Part shown: in pieces, positions 61,652-64,000 of the stretch | Numbering within the stretch: the first letter of the stretch is position 1 | Layout of the letters: each line of letters starts with the position of its first letter | Notes under the pieces: generated by a model | What the model saw: only the letters and a program-made list of their open reading frames with translations | The model's database searches: none | What the model was told of the DNA's origin: nothing | Source: an uncultured Ruegeria sp. | GTDB lineage: Bacteria; Pseudomonadota; Alphaproteobacteria; Rhodobacterales; Rhodobacteraceae | Reading direction: 5' to 3' | Length of the DNA: 64,000 bases | Assembly (NCBI RefSeq): GCF_947504215.1 | Contig: NZ_CANNGO010000002.1 | Span: 248,001-312,000, forward strand | Program-made: the position numbers and the translations under genes

Positions 61652-62549
61652 AGCCTGCCTCGGCTGGCAGGTGTTCTATGTAGTCAGCCGCGAATTCTGC
61701 GTAACCGTCTGATGTGGATTTCAAGTGAGTTTGGGTCCAGGCATGAAACGCTGGCAACTGGTGGAACGGAACATTCGGAAAAGCGTGGTGTTCGGCGTGG
61801 TATGGCATGTTCCAGGCCACAAACCGGACGATACGGTTGGTGAATGTTGTGCGCGAGTTTTCCAGCATGTTGGCCACCGGCGGACAGAGCCCATGTTCTG
61901 CCAGAAGATACAGGCGCAGGAAGGGTTGTCCGACTAGCACTGGCAGCAGCCAGAGCCAGACCAGCGCAGGTGTGAAAACCAAGCTGAGGGCTGCGAGGCC
62001 ATAGGTGGCCAACAGGACGCGCGCCTCGGTTTTGATAGCGCGATGTTGGCGCTCGGGCAGGTAAGGGGCATCGATCCGTCTCAAGGCGTTGCGCATGAGC
62101 ACCCGAGCCATTGCGGACCAGTATGGCCAGCCGATGAGGTAGACGATCAGGCTGCGCCAGGTGTTGGGGCGCGGTTTGCCGTCGAGTTCGGGGTCGTTTT
62201 CCGGGTGATTGGTCCATTTGTGATGGGCCAAGTGGAAGTAACGAAACCACGTAAAGGGCAGGGCAATGGGAACTGAGACCAAATGTCCGACTACATCGTT
62301 GAGCCAGTTGGTTCTGAACGGTGTTTTGTGGGTGCATTCGTGGCTGAGGGTGAAGAGGAACACCAGCAGAATGCCCTGTGGCAGGATCAACAGCGGCCAA
62401 AACGGAACCTGTGCGATCAGTCCGGCTGACGTTACCGTCAGTGCCAGAAGATACAGTGCCAGATGCCTGAGCCCGGCAGCGTCAGAGCGCCGCTGGAGAT
62501 CGTCTTTGATCTTAGGCGGGATAGACGCAATGAGGGAGCGGTGATCCAT
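61638..62549 (-). CDS. Membrane fatty acid desaturase
   Basis: A 303-residue integral membrane di-iron enzyme with the three His boxes: HECTH (residues 70-74), HLAHH (106-110) and HAEHH (about 258), and three to four hydrophobic segments. It introduces double bonds or hydroxyl groups into acyl chains; relatives also hydroxylate carotenoids or ornithine lipids, so the substrate is open. The last three codons before the stop (Ser-Ser-Gly) come from a dispersed repeat. Confidence 0.85.
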   Translation of the reverse strand: MDHRSLIASIPPKIKDDLQRRSDAAGLRHLALYLLALTVTSAGLIAQVPFWPLLILPQGILLVFLFTLSHECTHKTPFRTNWLNDVVGHLVSVPIALPFTWFRYFHLAHHKWTNHPENDPELDGKPRPNTWRSLIVYLIGWPYWSAMARVLMRNALRRIDAPYLPERQHRAIKTEARVLLATYGLAALSLVFTPALVWLWLLPVLVGQPFLRLYLLAEHGLCPPVANMLENSRTTFTNRIVRFVAWNMPYHAEHHAFPNVPFHQLPAFHAWTQTHLKSTSDGYAEFAADYIEHLPAEAGSSSG

Positions 62550-62639
62550 AGCAGCCAGAGTGGCCCGTGCGAGCGTTGCTGGCAAGTTGGTGAGCGATCT
62601 GTCTGTAGCACTAATCGTGTTGCCCGATGAGGCAAGCCG

Positions 62640-63323
62640 TTAGTTCGATGTTTGCTGGGGCTGCGACTGTGGCATGGCGTTGGCAATCATCTCGCGTGTC
62701 CAAATCCCCATCGAGCGGTGCTGACGGTGACCCAGATCCGGATCGTACACGTCGAACATGTCTTGGTTCGTTGTTTCGTGAACATAGTAGAGCGGCAGCG
62801 GGAAGTTAAACGGTTCCATCATGGGGTTGAACCGTCTAAACCCGCCATTCCTCAGGAGGTCGTGATTGAGGCGAATATGATCAATCGAAAACATTATGAA
62901 CGCGATGTCCGCCGCCAGGGCGTTTTGAAAGAAGGCCCATTTCGCTTCGTGTTTGAGATGAAACAAACACTCGCGGCACATAATCAAATCGGCGGCCGGC
63001 AATGGATCGGAACACACGTCCAATACGGAAAAAGACACTTTGTCAGATGTGAATTTCTGTGAAACGTCTTGTATCACTGACGTTGAGATGTCCGCACCGT
63101 GGTAGGTTTCAAGCTGCGATAGATCGACAGTCTGCATCCAAGTCCAATCGCCACATGGTGCGTCCAGGAACCGCCGGATTTTGAGTTGCTCGAAGATCTG
63201 CGGCAACGCAGTGCGCAAGCGCTCGGTGGCGGCTAATGTCGATCCCGGACCAGAACGCGGGGCTTTGCCTCTTTTCCCTGACCAATCATGGTTCTCGAAC
63301 GCTTTTTTCAGGTCTTCACGCAT
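62640..63323 (-). CDS. Class I SAM-dependent methyltransferase
   Basis: A 227-residue protein with motif I FLDAPCGDWTWMQTVDL, an acidic loop YHGADIS, motif VLDVCSDPLPAADLIMCREC and the FHLKHEAKW helix. The LDAPCGDWTWM signature is a recognised subtype seen in glycan- or exopolysaccharide-linked methyltransferases. Substrate unknown. Isolated gene, 31 bases after the DUF985 gene on the same strand. GC content seems slightly lower than its neighbours. Confidence 0.8.
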   Translation of the reverse strand: MREDLKKAFENHDWSGKRGKAPRSGPGSTLAATERLRTALPQIFEQLKIRRFLDAPCGDWTWMQTVDLSQLETYHGADISTSVIQDVSQKFTSDKVSFSVLDVCSDPLPAADLIMCRECLFHLKHEAKWAFFQNALAADIAFIMFSIDHIRLNHDLLRNGGFRRFNPMMEPFNFPLPLYYVHETTNQDMFDVYDPDLGHRQHRSMGIWTREMIANAMPQSQPQQTSN

Positions 63324-63354
63324 CTGATCTGCCCTAAACTTTCAACCACTGACG

Positions 63355-63774
63355 CTAGACTTTTGGGATATCGAACCCCGGGTCCGATAGTTCGAACCCA
63401 GAAAACTCAAACCCGGGGGAGACGGTACAGCTGACCAGCGTGTAGTCTCCGGTGCTGCGGGCGGCTTGCCAATGGCCTTTCGGAACGATCACCTGGGGCG
63501 CGCCTTCCGTCAGGTCCGGGCACAGCTGGAATTCTTGTGCGGGCCCCTGATCCGTCTCGCTGAGCGATAGGACCAGAGGTGCGCCGGCATGATAAAGCCA
63601 GATCTCGGTCGCATCGACCCGGTGCCAGTGGCTGCTTTCCCCGGCTTGCAGCAGGAAGTAGATGCAGGTGCCAGTGGCGCGGCCAGCATTGTCGGCGCGC
63701 CAGGTTTCTTTGAACCAGCCACCTTCTGGGTGTCGCTGCAGTTGCAGGTGGTCGATAATCTCTTGTCCGGTCAT
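63355..63774 (-). CDS. DUF985 cupin-fold protein
   Basis: A 139-residue protein with the family opening DHLQLQRHPEGGWFKETWR, then SSHWHRVDATEIWLYHAG, a cupin metal-binding motif, and VIVPKGHWQAARSTGDYTLVSCTVSPGFEFSGFEL at the end. DUF985 (YML079-like) has a jelly roll fold with an undefined ligand. Start at 63774 (MTGQEIIDHL). It is divergent from selO. Confidence 0.9.
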   Translation of the reverse strand: MTGQEIIDHLQLQRHPEGGWFKETWRADNAGRATGTCIYFLLQAGESSHWHRVDATEIWLYHAGAPLVLSLSETDQGPAQEFQLCPDLTEGAPQVIVPKGHWQAARSTGDYTLVSCTVSPGFEFSGFELSDPGFDIPKV

Positions 63775-63857
63775 CGGTGCCTCATGTTTTGGCCGATTAT
63801 GCACGGGATGGCGCGATCCGCTATGGCAATCATGCGCGCAGGTCATATGTTTGCCGC

Positions 63858-64000
63858 ATGACACTGACAATCCCGTTTGATAACTCGTATGCCCGCCTGC
63901 CAGATGCGTTTTATGCACGTCAGGCGCCGGTCCCTGTTCGCGCACCGCAGCTGATTGCGTTCAACGCAGATCTCGCGCGGCTTTTGGATATCGCACCGGG
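63858..64000 (+). CDS. selO: SelO/YdiU-family pseudokinase AMPylator, N-terminal fragment
   Basis: The visible 47 residues (TIPFDNSYARLPDAFYARQ, then PQLIAFNADLARLLDI) match the start of the SelO family, which transfers AMP to proteins under oxidative stress. The gene runs off the right edge. Its start ATG is 83 bases from that of the divergent DUF985 gene. Confidence 0.85.
   Translation, partial: MTLTIPFDNSYARLPDAFYARQAPVPVRAPQLIAFNADLARLLDIAP

Overview
The window is chromosomal DNA of a Rhodobacterales (Roseobacter-group) alphaproteobacterium. The basis is a moderately high GC content, many GTG/TTG starts and ATGA/GTGA overlaps, and gene orders and families typical of Rhodobacteraceae: rpmF-plsX-fabH-ihfA-merR, erpA/dgt/argS/SPOR/nagZ/scpA/scpB, an RSP_2648-type PIN protein, DUF2852 and DUF2927 proteins, and a zinc-less DksA. 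There are 67 protein genes or gene fragments, one leader-peptide gene, one pseudogene and one tRNA. I see no insertion sequence, prophage, CRISPR array or integrase, so this reads as stable core genome with scattered accessory genes.

Layout. 1-8.6 kb: a DsbA-like fragment, an M48 protease with TPRs, an aminotransferase, the cell-wall pair amiC and mrcA, an APH-type kinase and prfB. 8.6-12.4 kb: an M50-type membrane protease, an amidase, a DUF2189 protein and an XRE regulator. 12.7-15.3 kb: ilvBN behind a leader peptide (LVVIV codons) and a terminator/antiterminator attenuator. 15.4-16.8 kb: a 2OG-Fe(II) oxygenase and a decayed glyoxalase-family gene. 16.8-23.7 kb: a Cache histidine kinase and LuxR-type regulator divergent from a three-gene TRAP transporter. 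23.8-31.4 kb: VOC protein, bpt, RDD, DUF2852, NTF2-like, glnE, rRNA methyltransferase and PIN protein. 31.5-37.1 kb: M48 protease, quinone reductase, and a MoxR/VWA group with DUF2927 lipoprotein, GNAT and a small membrane protein. 37.5-49.3 kb: dksA, FAD monooxygenase, xth, erpA, dgt, argS, SPOR, nagZ, scpAB, double-domain dCTP deaminase and tRNA-Pro(GGG). 49.4-54 kb: rpmF-plsX-fabH-ihfA-merR, DUF177 and bamE. 54-64 kb: OlsB-like acyltransferase, ABC-F ATPase, acetyltransferase, SDR, a secreted Gly-rich repeat protein, tyrS, anmK, desaturase, methyltransferase, DUF985 cupin and the start of selO.

Non-coding structure carries much of the interest: the ilv attenuator; five copies of a dispersed intergenic element (GC-rich hairpins beside a core CCCGGGATATTTTCAGCCAG + ATGAAG), one of which supplies the last codons and stop of the desaturase; a MerR/SoxR-like promoter with a 19-bp spacer before the quinone reductase; paired TGTRAA-N5-TTYACA operators in the DUF2852/NTF2 divergent region; a TetR-like palindrome before the SDR gene; and hairpins inside the TRAP operon and over the ABC-F start. 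I found no clearly new multi-gene system. Functional calls come from recognised motifs and remembered family features, not database searches.
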